Position numbers and translations under genes: made by a program. Positions 49,064 to 57,733 of a stretch of 64,000 bases of DNA are shown here, piece after piece; position 1 is the first letter of the stretch; every line of letters starts with the position of its first letter. The stretch is from Micromonospora echinospora. Its GTDB lineage: Bacteria; Actinomycetota; Actinomycetes; Mycobacteriales; Micromonosporaceae. The stretch is from contig NZ_JACHJC010000001.1 of NCBI RefSeq assembly GCF_014203425.1, positions 2,480,001 through 2,544,000 on the forward strand. The letters run 5' to 3'. Below the pieces are notes generated by a model, which saw only the letters and a list, made by a program, of their open reading frames with translations, did not search any database and had not been told where the DNA came from.

Positions 49064-49882
49064 CTAGGGCTTTCCCTCGCGGTGAGCGGCGTCGGTGGGT
49101 GACCTGCGGACAGCGGTCAGGCACCAGGTGGCATAGGCAAGGGTGACGTCGCCGTTGACCGCGTCGGCGACCGTCGACATGATCTCGGCGAGACTGTCCG
49201 GTGGCATGCTCGCTAGGCCGCCGGAAGTCGGGATAAGTTCGAGCAGCTCGTCGCGGGCGTAGGTGCGCTGCCAGTCGTAGCGGCAGATTTCGGGTTCGGC
49301 GAAGAAGCCGGATGCGCGGACTCCTTCGGCGGCGCGGTCGTAGAGGGCGCGGTAGCCGTCGAGGATGGAACCGGTCGGCGGTCGGTAGGGCAGGTCGGGC
49401 GCGGCCTGCCGCAGTCCTTCGGCGAGTGCTGCGGCGATTGGCGACGGTAGTTCGTAGACGTGGCCGAACGGCGCGAGGACGCCGCCTGGGCGTAGCACTT
49501 CGGCTGCCTTGGCGGCTCCGGCGACCGGGTCGATCCAGTGCCAGGCTGTGCCAGAGACGATCGCGTCGAAGGTGCGGCCGGCCGGTTCCCACGTCTCGAA
49601 GGTCGCGACCTCGACGTCGATGCCGCTCGCGCGGGCGAATTCGGCCATCCGGGGGTCGGGCTCGACGCCGAGGACCGTGCAGCCGGCGGCGCGGAACTGG
49701 CGGGCTTCGATCCCGGTCCCGCAGCCAGCGTCGAGGAATGCCGGGCCCGGCGCTGCGGCGACGATGTTCTCGATCAGCGGGTTCGGATACGGCGCCCGGT
49801 TGCGGTCGTAGCGCTCTGGATCGCTTCCAAACGACTCTGCGACGCGGCGTGCTTCGTGCGGTTGCGGCGGTAGAGTGACCAT
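49064..49882 (-). CDS. Class I SAM-dependent methyltransferase
   Basis: The 272-residue protein starts MVTLPPQPHEARRVAESFGS. Motif I is AFLDAGCGTGIEARQFRAAG, motif II VLGVEPDPRMAEFARASG, motif IV AIVSGTAWHWIDPVAGAAKA and post-motif VLRPGGVLAPFGH, typical of the UbiE/Methyltransf_11 family with small-molecule substrates. It is divergent from a TetR regulator across 44 bases containing an inverted repeat, so it is probably the regulated target and may modify or inactivate a toxic compound (inference). Confidence 0.88.
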   Translation of the reverse strand: MVTLPPQPHEARRVAESFGSDPERYDRNRAPYPNPLIENIVAAAPGPAFLDAGCGTGIEARQFRAAGCTVLGVEPDPRMAEFARASGIDVEVATFETWEPAGRTFDAIVSGTAWHWIDPVAGAAKAAEVLRPGGVLAPFGHVYELPSPIAAALAEGLRQAAPDLPYRPPTGSILDGYRALYDRAAEGVRASGFFAEPEICRYDWQRTYARDELLELIPTSGGLASMPPDSLAEIMSTVADAVNGDVTLAYATWCLTAVRRSPTDAAHREGKP

Positions 49883-49890
49883 GCGCCCAC

Positions 49891-49914
49891 TCTAATGGGC
49901 AATCGCCCACTAGA
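49891..49914. promoter_or_regulatory. Operator-like inverted repeat between methyltransferase and TetR genes
   Basis: TCTAATGGGC (49891-49900) and GCCCACTAGA (49905-49914) form an imperfect 10-bp inverted repeat with a 4-nt centre, sized and placed like a TetR-family operator in the 44-bp divergent promoter. Confidence 0.65.
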
Positions 49915-49926
49915 GAAGGGGCATCC

Positions 49927-50499
49927 ATGCCGACCGGCGTAGCTCTGCGCGATCCGCGCCAGCAACTGTTCGACGCGGCCGCGAGGGTGCTCGTCCGTGG
50001 TGGCGTCACGGCGCTGACCAGCCGTGCGATCACGGATGAGGCCGGTGTGGCCAAGGGCGTGCTGCATCGGCACTTCGTCGACTTCGACGCGTTCCTGGTC
50101 GATCTGGTGCTCGAGCGCATCGCGCGGGTCGAGGCACAAGGTGCCGCGCTCCGCGATGCGGCCGGGACCGGGACCGTGGCTGGCAACCTCACCGACGCGA
50201 TGTTCGAACTCTTCGAGCCGGTCATGTCCGCGATCATCGTGCTCACCATCGCTCGTGACGAGCTGCGCAACCGGCTACGCGCGGCCGGCACCGCCCGGAT
50301 CCCCCTGGCGGGCGAGGCGGTCGCCGCGGTGGCTAGCTATTTGGCAGCCGAGCACGAGCGTGGCCGGATCGCCGCCGACGCGGACGTGCAGGTGTTGGCG
50401 CCAACCCTGATCGGCGCCGTGCAACTGCTATTCACCGAGCACTGCGGCGAGCCGCCAGTCGAAGATGTGCATAACGTCGTGGCGAGCGTCTTGCGCTGA
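49927..50499 (+). CDS. TetR-family transcriptional repressor
   Basis: ATG 49927 follows GAAGGGG. The 190-residue protein has the N-terminal HTH RQQLFDAAARVLVRGGVTAL then AITDEAGVAKGVLHRHFVDF, the standard TetR signature, and a helical ligand-binding domain (FELFEPVMSAIIVLTIARDE, LAPTLIGAVQLLFTEHCG). It probably represses itself and the divergent methyltransferase through the inverted repeat between them. Confidence 0.92.
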   Translation: MPTGVALRDPRQQLFDAAARVLVRGGVTALTSRAITDEAGVAKGVLHRHFVDFDAFLVDLVLERIARVEAQGAALRDAAGTGTVAGNLTDAMFELFEPVMSAIIVLTIARDELRNRLRAAGTARIPLAGEAVAAVASYLAAEHERGRIAADADVQVLAPTLIGAVQLLFTEHCGEPPVEDVHNVVASVLR

Positions 50500-50600
50500 C
50501 GAGTACACCGGGGCGGGCCATGGGCTCACTCTCATAGCCGCGGACAACGCGTGGAGCGCCAGGCGTTGCGTCCCTGTAAAGGCGCCGTTGCTATCGTCGA
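50500..50600. other. Spacer with nothing recognised
   Basis: No gene or site is seen between the TetR stop and the dead integrase. Confidence 0.3.
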
Positions 50601-51606
50601 TTCACGACCTGGCGGGTGCGGCGGGGCCGAGTTCATCGAGGAGCCGGCGGATACGGTCGGCGGTGCAGCGGTGTCGTTCGATCTCGCGGGCCCAGCCGCG
50701 TTCGGTGGCGTCGGCGATGAGTCGTTCCTCGGTGCGCAGCCGTTCCTGTAGCCGACGAGGAACACATAGCCGGTGTCGGCATCGGCGGGACGTTCGTGCA
50801 TGACGTAATCGCTGACGGCCGGCAACGCCCGGCCTTCAAGCAGGTCGACGGTCCGGTCCCGGCGCGATTTCTGCCGCGCTCCTGCCGGGTGATCGGCCCG
50901 GTGGCGCACCACGATTCGCCGGCGTCCGTAGGAGATGCCTCCAGCCGTAGGCCCAGGACCTCTCCTGGCCGCAGGCCGCCCTCCCACATCAGCTCCAGCA
51001 GAGCGCGGTCTCGCCGGGTGCGCAGCACACCCAGCACGGCGACATAGGTGTCGTCGGACATCGGTCGTGGCAGCGACTCCACCGTCTTGATCCGCAACGC
51101 ACGCCGCACCGGCCTCCGCGGACTCGACGTCATCAGCGGCGCCCGAGGGCGGCCTGGGACTCGGGCCGCTGCCTGGTCAGGGATGGTCACGATCGGGTTA
51201 TCGGCGCCGCCGTAGCGTTCGATGCTGATCAGGTACTCGAAGAACGACGACACCGCGGCCAGCACCCGGTTACAGGTTTTGGCCGCCAACAAGCGGCCGT
51301 TTCCGGCGGTCAGCGCGAGGTCCAGCCGCTGGGCCTTACGGCTGGACGAACGGGTTCGCAACCACTCGATGAAACTCAACGCCTGCGCAGGCCGGAACTC
51401 CCCGACCGTCAAGCCACGCTCGTGCAGAAACCGGTACAGCTTCTGCAAGTCGTACGCATAGGCACGAACCGTGTTCGGCGAGTAGTCCTGCACCGTCAAT
51501 AGACGGAGGAACCCGGCCACATCGGCCACGGGCACGCCGACGTCGTCAACCAACTCCACGCCCGGCTGCCCGGCCTGCGCATCAACAACCTTCGTCACAC
51601 GCACGC
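50601..51606 (-). pseudogene. Tyrosine-recombinase-type integrase, frameshifted
   Basis: From about 51,606 the frame reads GFLRLLTVQDYSPNTVRAYA, then YDLQKLYRFLHERGLTV and FEYLISIERYGGADNPI (the SAM-like core-binding domain), and RDRALLELMWEGGLRPGEVL with the first catalytic arginine. Near 50,940 the frame shifts to ISYGRRRIVVRHRADHP, then RDRTVDLLEGRALPAV; a third frame ends RLRTEERLIADATERGWARE and DELGPAAPARS at 50601. The later H-R-H-Y catalytic box is missing. Dead integrase, evidence of past site-specific insertion. Confidence 0.7.
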
Positions 51607-51689
51607 TGGACAACGTAGGGGCTCCACGAGCCGTTCGCAGAATCGCCAGAACCTCCACTGTCCAGATAAGAAGGTCGCCACCACCGGAG

Positions 51690-51910
51690 AGGGGAAGGGC
51701 AGGCGGCGCAGTAGATGAGGCCGCGGAAGACGTACGGGTTGCGGGTGCGCTGCCGCACGTGTTGTCCACCGGTTTCCCGGCCCTGCTGTGCAGGAGGGCT
51801 TGGGCCTGCTCGAAGGTCGCGTCGTCGATGAGTGGTTCGTGGGTGATGTCCTTGGAGACCACCCTCTTGTCGCGGGGTTCCAGCGCATGATGCCGGTGTG
51901 GGCCATGGCC
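51690..51910 (-). pseudogene. Serine recombinase fragment
   Basis: The piece MAHTGIMRWNPRDKRVVSKD, then ITHEPLIDDATFEQAQALLH and SRAGKPVD corresponds to the Recombinase domain just before the zinc ribbon of large serine integrases (the usual P.lID..tF...q..l). The resolvase catalytic domain and the coiled-coil tail are absent. Bases 51,911-52,011 show nothing. Confidence 0.6.
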
Positions 51911-52011
51911 ACGTCGTCGACGACCCGGGTCACACCGTTCATTCGACGGACCCGGCCCTGACGAAGCGGTCAGTGGCCAGACCCGGCACCGGTCAGCCCG
52001 CACCGAGACCG

Positions 52012-53238
52012 TCAACCGGCGCGGCGGGCCAGGCCTCCCATCTTCACCGCGGTGAACACCGCGGCGGCCAGCGCCACGTCGGAGAGCAGCATCAGCCCGA
52101 TGGCATAGGAGCCCTGCGACCCGTACACCCAGCCCATGACCAGAGGCGGCACGAACCCGCCGAGCCCGCCGGCGGCCCCGACCAGCCCGGTGACCGCGCC
52201 CACCTGGTCGGCGGGGGCGACCTTGCCGACCAAGGCGAACACCGCGCCGCTGGCTGCGCCGAGCAGCACCGCCATGCCGAGCAGCGCGACCGTGGCGACC
52301 GGCATCAGGGCCGGCTGGAAGGCCTGCACGACGGCGAACCCGGCCACCCCGGCGAAGCACCACACCAGCACCGGCACGGGGTGTAGACGGTCGGAGAGCC
52401 AGCCGCCCACCGGGCGGGCCAGCACGGCGAGCACGACGAACCCGGCGGTTCGCAGCGCACCGTCCGCGGCATTGAGCCCGTAGGCGGTGCGCAGGTACGC
52501 CGGCAGGTACACGCTGAAGGCCACGAACCCGCCGAACCCGACCGCGTACAGGAAGCACAGCTGCCAGGTGACGGTCAGCCGGGCGACGCCGGCGAGCCGC
52601 TGCCAGGCCGACCCGGTGGGCCGGGCCGGGCCCGGCGCGTCGCGCAGCAGCAGGAACGACAGCACCGCGTACGCCGCCAGGATCGCCGCGACCAGCAAAA
52701 ACGGGGCCCGCTCCCCGTAGGTTTCGGCCAGCCGGACGGTGGTGAAGTTGGCGATCGCGGTGCCACCCATGCCGACACCGAACACGCCGATGGCGAAGCC
52801 GCGCCGGGCCGGCGGATACCAGCCGGACACCAGCGGGACGCCGACGGCGAAGGCGGTGCCGCCGATGCCGAGGAAGAAGCCGGTCACGATCAGCGCCGGG
52901 TAGGAGGAGACCGTGGTGAGGGTCAGCACCGGAACGATGGTGGCGACGGTGACCAGCGGGAAGACTACCCGGGCCCCGTACCGGTCGGTGAGCGCGCCGA
53001 CCGGGATGCGGCCCAGCGAGCCCACGATCACCGGCACCGCGACGAGCAGGGACTGCGCGGCGAAGCCGAGCCCCAGCCGTTCCTTGATGCCGGGGCCCAG
53101 CGGACCGAGCAGGGCCCATGCCCAGAAGTTCACTAGGAAACCGAGGGTGGCCACGGCTAGCTGGAGGGCGGCGCCGGAGGTGGCCTCGGGATGCCCGACC
53201 GGGGCGGTGGACCCGGCTTGGTCACGGATGCTGGTCAT
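52012..53238 (-). CDS. narK: NarK-type nitrate/nitrite transporter (MFS)
   Basis: The 408-residue membrane protein has about 12 helices; the N-terminal half shows VATLGFLVNFWAWALLGPLG, IVGSLGRIPVGALTDRYGAR (MFS loop motif), and GVPLVSGWYPPARRGFAIGV then FGVGMGGTAIANF, the nitrate-signature-like glycine helices of NarK/NasA proteins. The second half repeats the pattern (RTAGFVVLAVLARPVGGWLS, DRLHPVP; VTGLVGAAGGLGGFVPPLVM). It imports nitrate and/or exports nitrite across the plasma membrane for the Nar reductase. It is the last gene of the nar run, 142 bases after moeA. Confidence 0.9.
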   Translation of the reverse strand: MTSIRDQAGSTAPVGHPEATSGAALQLAVATLGFLVNFWAWALLGPLGPGIKERLGLGFAAQSLLVAVPVIVGSLGRIPVGALTDRYGARVVFPLVTVATIVPVLTLTTVSSYPALIVTGFFLGIGGTAFAVGVPLVSGWYPPARRGFAIGVFGVGMGGTAIANFTTVRLAETYGERAPFLLVAAILAAYAVLSFLLLRDAPGPARPTGSAWQRLAGVARLTVTWQLCFLYAVGFGGFVAFSVYLPAYLRTAYGLNAADGALRTAGFVVLAVLARPVGGWLSDRLHPVPVLVWCFAGVAGFAVVQAFQPALMPVATVALLGMAVLLGAASGAVFALVGKVAPADQVGAVTGLVGAAGGLGGFVPPLVMGWVYGSQGSYAIGLMLLSDVALAAAVFTAVKMGGLARRAG

Positions 53239-53380
53239 CGTTCAACTCCGTCGGGATCGTCGTGCTGCTGTCGCGGCGTCAAAGGGGAATGCGGCGGTCC
53301 GCTTCACCGGTACGAGCCTCGCTCGAGCCAACCCACCCCGGCAGGGCCGGAAGACCCGGCCAGGAGGACGTCCCCACCTG

Positions 53381-54574
53381 TCACGGCAGGGTGCGCAGAC
53401 CGACCGGGGTGCCGGGACGCCAACCGGGCGGCACCACGGCCAGCGCGTCGGCGTCCGCCGCCGCGCCCAGGTATCCCGGGTGCGCCCCGTCGACCAGCCG
53501 CAGGCCCCGCGCGCCGCGCCGGACCGGCACGATCCGGGTGTTCCGCTCGTCGAGGCGCAACGGATCGGTGAGGACGGCGGTGTCCAGATCGGCCGGCGGC
53601 CGTCCGGCCAGCCCGGTGAGCAGCGGGTCGATCAGGGTGAGCGCGGCGACCAGCGCCGCGTACGGGTTGCCCGGCAGGCCGACGATCCAGTGGGCCCCGG
53701 CCTGGGCCAGGACCTGTGGGTGCCCGGGCCGGCACCGCACCCCGTCCACGTGCGCAACGGCCCCGAGGTGCCGCAACGACGCGTGCAGCCCGTCCGCCGG
53801 GCCGACGGAGGACGCCCCGCAGACGACCGTCACGTCGGCGTCCCGCGTGCTGTCCGCGACCGCCTCGGCGAACCAGTCGGGCTGGTCGCCGACCATCCGC
53901 GGACCGAGGAGGTCCGCTCCCCAGGCGGACAGCAGCGGGGTCAGCATCGGGCCGATCGCGTCCCGTACCCTGCCCCACGGGGGACGTCCGGCGTGGATCA
54001 CCTCGTCGCCGCTGATCACCAGGCGGGCCCGGGGTCGGGCCCGGACGGTGAGGTGGTCGAGGCCGACGCTCGCGGCCAGCCCCAGCACCGCCGGCGTGAC
54101 CGGCGAACCCGCCGGCACCAGTTCCTGACCGCGGGCGGCGTACTCGCCCGCGCGCCGGATGTGCCAGCGGTCGCCCGGCGCCGCCCGCAGGACGTCACCG
54201 ATGCGGTCGGCGACCTCGTAGGGCACGACCCGGTCCGCCCGGCCCGGGACGGGAGCGCCGGTGGCCACCTCGACCGCGGTCCCCTCGACCAGGGGCCCGA
54301 CGGCGTGGGTCCGACCGGCCAGGACACGGCCTACCACCCGCCACGGGCCCGGCCCGCGCACCGCGTACCCGTCCATCGCGGAGTTGTCGAACCCGGGCAG
54401 CGGGACCGCCGCGACCAGTGGCGCCGCGAGGGTCCGGCCGGCGGCGGAGGCCAGCGGTACCGACTCCGCGGGCAGGGGAGCGGGGAGCCGGTGGGCCAGC
54501 GCCCGCGCCGCGGCCCACTCCGTCGCGGGTCGAGACGAATGGTGACTGTCGGTGTGGTGCGGTGCGATGGTCAC
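53381..54574 (-). CDS. moeA: Molybdopterin molybdenumtransferase MoeA
   Basis: GTG 54574 is preceded by GGGAGGAA; the open frame continues upstream into narI DNA but that part is antisense-like. The 397-residue protein has the MoeA landmarks: PLPGFDNSAMDGYAVRGPGP, GAPVPGRADRVVPYEV, RLVISGDEVI, VVCGASSVGPADGLHASLRH and VGLPGNPYAALVAALTL. It inserts molybdate into molybdopterin; here a dedicated copy serves the molybdenum cofactor of NarG. The usual GG of the GGxS motif reads CGASSVG, a small deviation. Confidence 0.9.
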   Translation of the reverse strand: MTIAPHHTDSHHSSRPATEWAAARALAHRLPAPLPAESVPLASAAGRTLAAPLVAAVPLPGFDNSAMDGYAVRGPGPWRVVGRVLAGRTHAVGPLVEGTAVEVATGAPVPGRADRVVPYEVADRIGDVLRAAPGDRWHIRRAGEYAARGQELVPAGSPVTPAVLGLAASVGLDHLTVRARPRARLVISGDEVIHAGRPPWGRVRDAIGPMLTPLLSAWGADLLGPRMVGDQPDWFAEAVADSTRDADVTVVCGASSVGPADGLHASLRHLGAVAHVDGVRCRPGHPQVLAQAGAHWIVGLPGNPYAALVAALTLIDPLLTGLAGRPPADLDTAVLTDPLRLDERNTRIVPVRRGARGLRLVDGAHPGYLGAAADADALAVVPPGWRPGTPVGLRTLP

Positions 54575-54660
54575 CGGTGGTTCCTCCCTGCCGGGACGTC
54601 GGGCTGCCTGTTCGCCGGAGGCAGCCGGTGGCGGTCTCCGGGCGGTCGAGGCGGCGGTGG

Positions 54661-55422
54661 TCACCGGCGCGAGCGGGTCCGACCGCCGCGCGGGGTGGGC
54701 AGCCGAGGCGCCCCCTCCCATCCGGGGCGGGTCGGCCGCAGTCCGGGCCGGTCGTCCCGGCTTCGATAGACGACGTAGGGGCGGGTGGCGTAGCCGACCG
54801 GGGCGCTGAACGCATGGACGAGGCGGGTGAACGGCCAGAACGCGAAGAGCGCGAACGCGGCCAGGATGTGGATCTGGAAGCCCACCGGGGCACCGGCCAT
54901 GATCTCCGGATCCGGGCTGAGGTAGAACAGCGACCGGAACCACGGGGAGATGGTCTCCCGGTAGTCGTAGCCGGGGCCGGCGACGTTGGCCCGCACCGTG
55001 GCCCAGAGGCCCAGCACGATCACCCCCGCCAGCACCACGTACATCGCCTTGTCGTTGCGGGTGGTGGCGGCGAAGACCGGCCCGGTCAACCGGCGGCGGG
55101 CGATCAGGATGCCCAGCCCGATCAGGGTGCAGAAGCCGGCCACCGTGCCGATGAACACGGCCATGAGGTGGTAGGTGTGCTCGGTGACGCCGACCGCCTC
55201 GGTCCAGGACTTCGGGACCACCAGGCCACCGATGTGTCCGATCAGGACCATCAGCACGCCGAAGTGGAACAGCGGGCTGCCCCACCGCAGGATGCTGCTC
55301 TCGTAGAGCTGGGAGGATCGGGTCGTCCAGCCGAACTTGTCGTAGCGGTGGCGCCAGATCAGGCCGCCGACGAGGATCGCGATCGACAGGTACGGGTACA
55401 CCACCCACAGCAGGATGTTCAT
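54661..55422 (-). CDS. narI: Respiratory nitrate reductase gamma subunit (cytochrome b)
   Basis: ATG 55422 overlaps the narJ stop (ATGA). The 253-residue protein starts MNILLWVVYPYLSIAILVGG and has five predicted helices; histidines in FHFGVLMVLIGHIGG and TEHTYHLMAVF, and in the region QIHILAAFALFAFWPFTRLV with HAFSAPVGY, are the expected haem b ligands. It anchors NarGH to the membrane and takes electrons from menaquinol. The tail after YVVYRSR is Arg/Pro-rich. Confidence 0.92.
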   Translation of the reverse strand: MNILLWVVYPYLSIAILVGGLIWRHRYDKFGWTTRSSQLYESSILRWGSPLFHFGVLMVLIGHIGGLVVPKSWTEAVGVTEHTYHLMAVFIGTVAGFCTLIGLGILIARRRLTGPVFAATTRNDKAMYVVLAGVIVLGLWATVRANVAGPGYDYRETISPWFRSLFYLSPDPEIMAGAPVGFQIHILAAFALFAFWPFTRLVHAFSAPVGYATRPYVVYRSRDDRPGLRPTRPGWEGAPRLPTPRGGRTRSRR

Positions 55423-56039
55423 CGGCGTCCTCCAGTCGTGTCGACCAGTCCGAATGGTTCGAGTCCGACCTGCTCCACCGGCGGTCCGGTGCGGGCCAGC
55501 CGGGCGGCGGCGGCGATGTCCCCGGGCTGGGCGGGCGGCAGCATCTCCCGGACGGCGGCGACGGCCTGCCGGTACACCGACTTCTCCCGCCCCAGCGCCT
55601 CGACCAGCAGGTCGAGGCCGACGCGGTTCTCCCGCAGCAGCCGCCACCCGTCGTCGTCGGCGGCGGCCAGGTCGAGGACAGCGGGCAGGAAGTCGGGCAG
55701 CTCGCCGTCGACGACAGTCAGTCCGGCCGCCTTGTACGCGGCGGCGAAGTCGACCAGCGCCTCCCCCCGGCGACGGGTGTCGCCGCAGGTGTAGTAGGTC
55801 AGGTGCAGGCAGCAGCGGCGCCGGAAGTCGAACACCTCCACGTAGGCGGTCCGCAGGTCGACCGGCGCGGCGGCTTCCCGGTGGGCGACCACCTCGCGCA
55901 GCGGCCGGGCGACCTCGGCCGGCAGGCCGTCGAGCGCGGCCCGCACGGTGGGCAGCGCGGCGAGCACCTCCTCTTCGGGGTAGCGCAGCAGCAGGGACGC
56001 CGCGCGGGCGGCCACCGCCCGCCAGGTCGGCTGGCTCAC
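55419..56039 (-). CDS. narJ: Nitrate reductase assembly chaperone (delta subunit)
   Basis: GTG 56039 overlaps the narH stop. The 206-residue helical protein (VAARAASLLLRYPEEEVLAA, DLRTAYVEVFDFRRRCCLHL, TYYTCGDTRRRGEALVDFAA) has the TorD/NarJ signature FDF...LHLTYY..GDTR.RG. It binds apo-NarG and allows cofactor insertion before membrane attachment. Order and overlaps match other actinomycete nar operons. Confidence 0.93.
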   Translation of the reverse strand: MSQPTWRAVAARAASLLLRYPEEEVLAALPTVRAALDGLPAEVARPLREVVAHREAAAPVDLRTAYVEVFDFRRRCCLHLTYYTCGDTRRRGEALVDFAAAYKAAGLTVVDGELPDFLPAVLDLAAADDDGWRLLRENRVGLDLLVEALGREKSVYRQAVAAVREMLPPAQPGDIAAAARLARTGPPVEQVGLEPFGLVDTTGGRR

Positions 56040-57733
56040 GGGTTACCTCCGTCGACGGGTGCGGATTCGCGGCTGCGGGGCGGGAAGAGGCCCTTCGGGC
56101 TGCCCTTGCCGTCCCAGTTGAGCAGGTTGACCCGGCGGGGTTCGTCGCCCGGATCGGTGAAGCCCTCCGCGGTCTGCCGGTCGCGCAGCATGTGGAAGGT
56201 CTCCACCTGGACCGGCACCGGCGTGCCGGAGGACTCCCCGAAGGGCCCCTGGCCGTACGGGCCGCCGCCGCCCATCCCGGGGCCGCCCTCGTAATCGAGG
56301 CTGCACTCGGTGGCGATCTTCTCCAGCCGGTGCGCGTCCTCGGCGTGCGCGGCGGGGATGACGTACCGCTGCTCATACTTGGCGATGGCGAGCAGCCGGT
56401 ACATCTCGTCCATCTCCGCGCCGGTCATCCCGACGGCGGCGGCGATGGACTCGTCGCGTTCCTCGCCCAGGTTGATCCGGCGCTGGTAGGCGCGCATCGC
56501 GGCGAGCCGGTTCAGCACCCCGCGCACCGGCTCCGGGTCGCCGGCCGTGAAGAGCTCGGCGAGGTACTCCACCGGGATCCGCAGCGCGTCGATGGCCCCG
56601 AAGAGGTTGCCGGCCTCCTCCGCGTCGTGGCCGGTCTCGCGCAGCACGTCGGCCACCGGCGACAGCGGCGGGATGTACCAGACCATCGGCATGGTCCGGT
56701 ACTCCGGGTGCAGCGGCAGCGCCACCTCGTAGCGCATGATCAGGTCCCAGATCGGCGAGCGCTGCGCGGCGTCGATCCAGTCGTCCGGGATGCCGGCCTC
56801 GCGGGCGGCGGCGACCACGGCCGGGTCGTGCGGGTCGAGGAAGACCGACCGCTGCGCGTCGTACAGGTCGTGTTCGTCGGCGATGGCGGCGGCCTCGGCG
56901 ACGCGGTCGGCGTCGTAGAGCATCAGCCCGAGGTAGCGCAGCCGCCCCACGCAGGTCTCGGAGCAGATGGTGGGCTGGCCGATCTCGATGCGCGGGAAGC
57001 AGAAGGTGCACTTCTCGGCCTTGCCGGTGCGGTGGTTGAAGTAGACCTTCTTGTAGGGGCAGCCGGTCACGCACATCCGCCAGCCCCGGCAGCGGTCCTG
57101 GTCGACCAGGACGATGCCGTCCTCGGCCCGCTTGTAGATCGCGCCCGACGGGCAGGAGGCCGCGCAGGACGGGTTGAGGCAGTGCTCGCAGATCCGCGGC
57201 AGGAAGAACATGAAGGTCTTCTCGAACTCCTGCTTCACCTGGCCGGAGACCTTCGCCAGCACCGGGTCACCGGCGGCGATCTCGTTGCCGCCGGCGAGCG
57301 AGTCGTCCCAGTTCGCGCTCCAGGTGATCTTCGTGTCCTCGCCGGTGAGCAGCGACTTCGGCCGGGCCACCGGGGTGTCGTCGCCGGCCGGCGCGTTGAT
57401 CAGGTGCTCGTAGTCGTACGTCCACGGCTCGTAGTAGTCCTGCATGGATGGCAGCTTCGGGTTGGCGAAGATGCTGAACATCTTCTTCACCCGGCCACCG
57501 GAGCGTGGCTTGAGCTTGCCGGAGCGGGTCCGCACCCAGCCGCCCTGCCAGCGCTCCTGGTTCTCGTAGGTGCGCGGGTAGCCCTGCCCGGGGCGGGTCT
57601 CCACGTTGTTGAACCAGACGTACTCGACGCCGGAGCGGTTGGTCCACGCCTGCTTACAGGTGACCGAGCAGGTGTGGCAGCCGATGCACTTGTCGAGGTT
57701 CATCACCATCGCCATCTGTGCCATGACCCGCAT
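56036..57733 (-). CDS. narH: Respiratory nitrate reductase beta subunit (Fe-S)
   Basis: ATG 57733 overlaps the narG stop (TGATG). The 565-residue protein carries four cysteine clusters: CIGCHTCSVTCKQAW near the N-terminus, CEHCLNPSCAASCPSGAI, CRGWRMCVTGCPYKK and KCTFCFPRIEIGQPTICSET. The Trp in CRGWRMC replaces a cysteine as in known NarH, giving one 3Fe-4S and three 4Fe-4S centres. It passes electrons from NarI haem to NarG at the cytoplasmic face. A Gly/Pro-rich tail (MGGGGPYGQGPFGE) is specific to this version. Confidence 0.94.
   Translation of the reverse strand: MRVMAQMAMVMNLDKCIGCHTCSVTCKQAWTNRSGVEYVWFNNVETRPGQGYPRTYENQERWQGGWVRTRSGKLKPRSGGRVKKMFSIFANPKLPSMQDYYEPWTYDYEHLINAPAGDDTPVARPKSLLTGEDTKITWSANWDDSLAGGNEIAAGDPVLAKVSGQVKQEFEKTFMFFLPRICEHCLNPSCAASCPSGAIYKRAEDGIVLVDQDRCRGWRMCVTGCPYKKVYFNHRTGKAEKCTFCFPRIEIGQPTICSETCVGRLRYLGLMLYDADRVAEAAAIADEHDLYDAQRSVFLDPHDPAVVAAAREAGIPDDWIDAAQRSPIWDLIMRYEVALPLHPEYRTMPMVWYIPPLSPVADVLRETGHDAEEAGNLFGAIDALRIPVEYLAELFTAGDPEPVRGVLNRLAAMRAYQRRINLGEERDESIAAAVGMTGAEMDEMYRLLAIAKYEQRYVIPAAHAEDAHRLEKIATECSLDYEGGPGMGGGGPYGQGPFGESSGTPVPVQVETFHMLRDRQTAEGFTDPGDEPRRVNLLNWDGKGSPKGLFPPRSRESAPVDGGNP

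Noticed and set aside
53381..55408. A 675-codon frame that would extend MoeA upstream
   Set aside because: The extra N-terminal part is antisense/out-of-frame narI DNA; GTG 54574 with GGGAGGAA gives a normal MoeA length.
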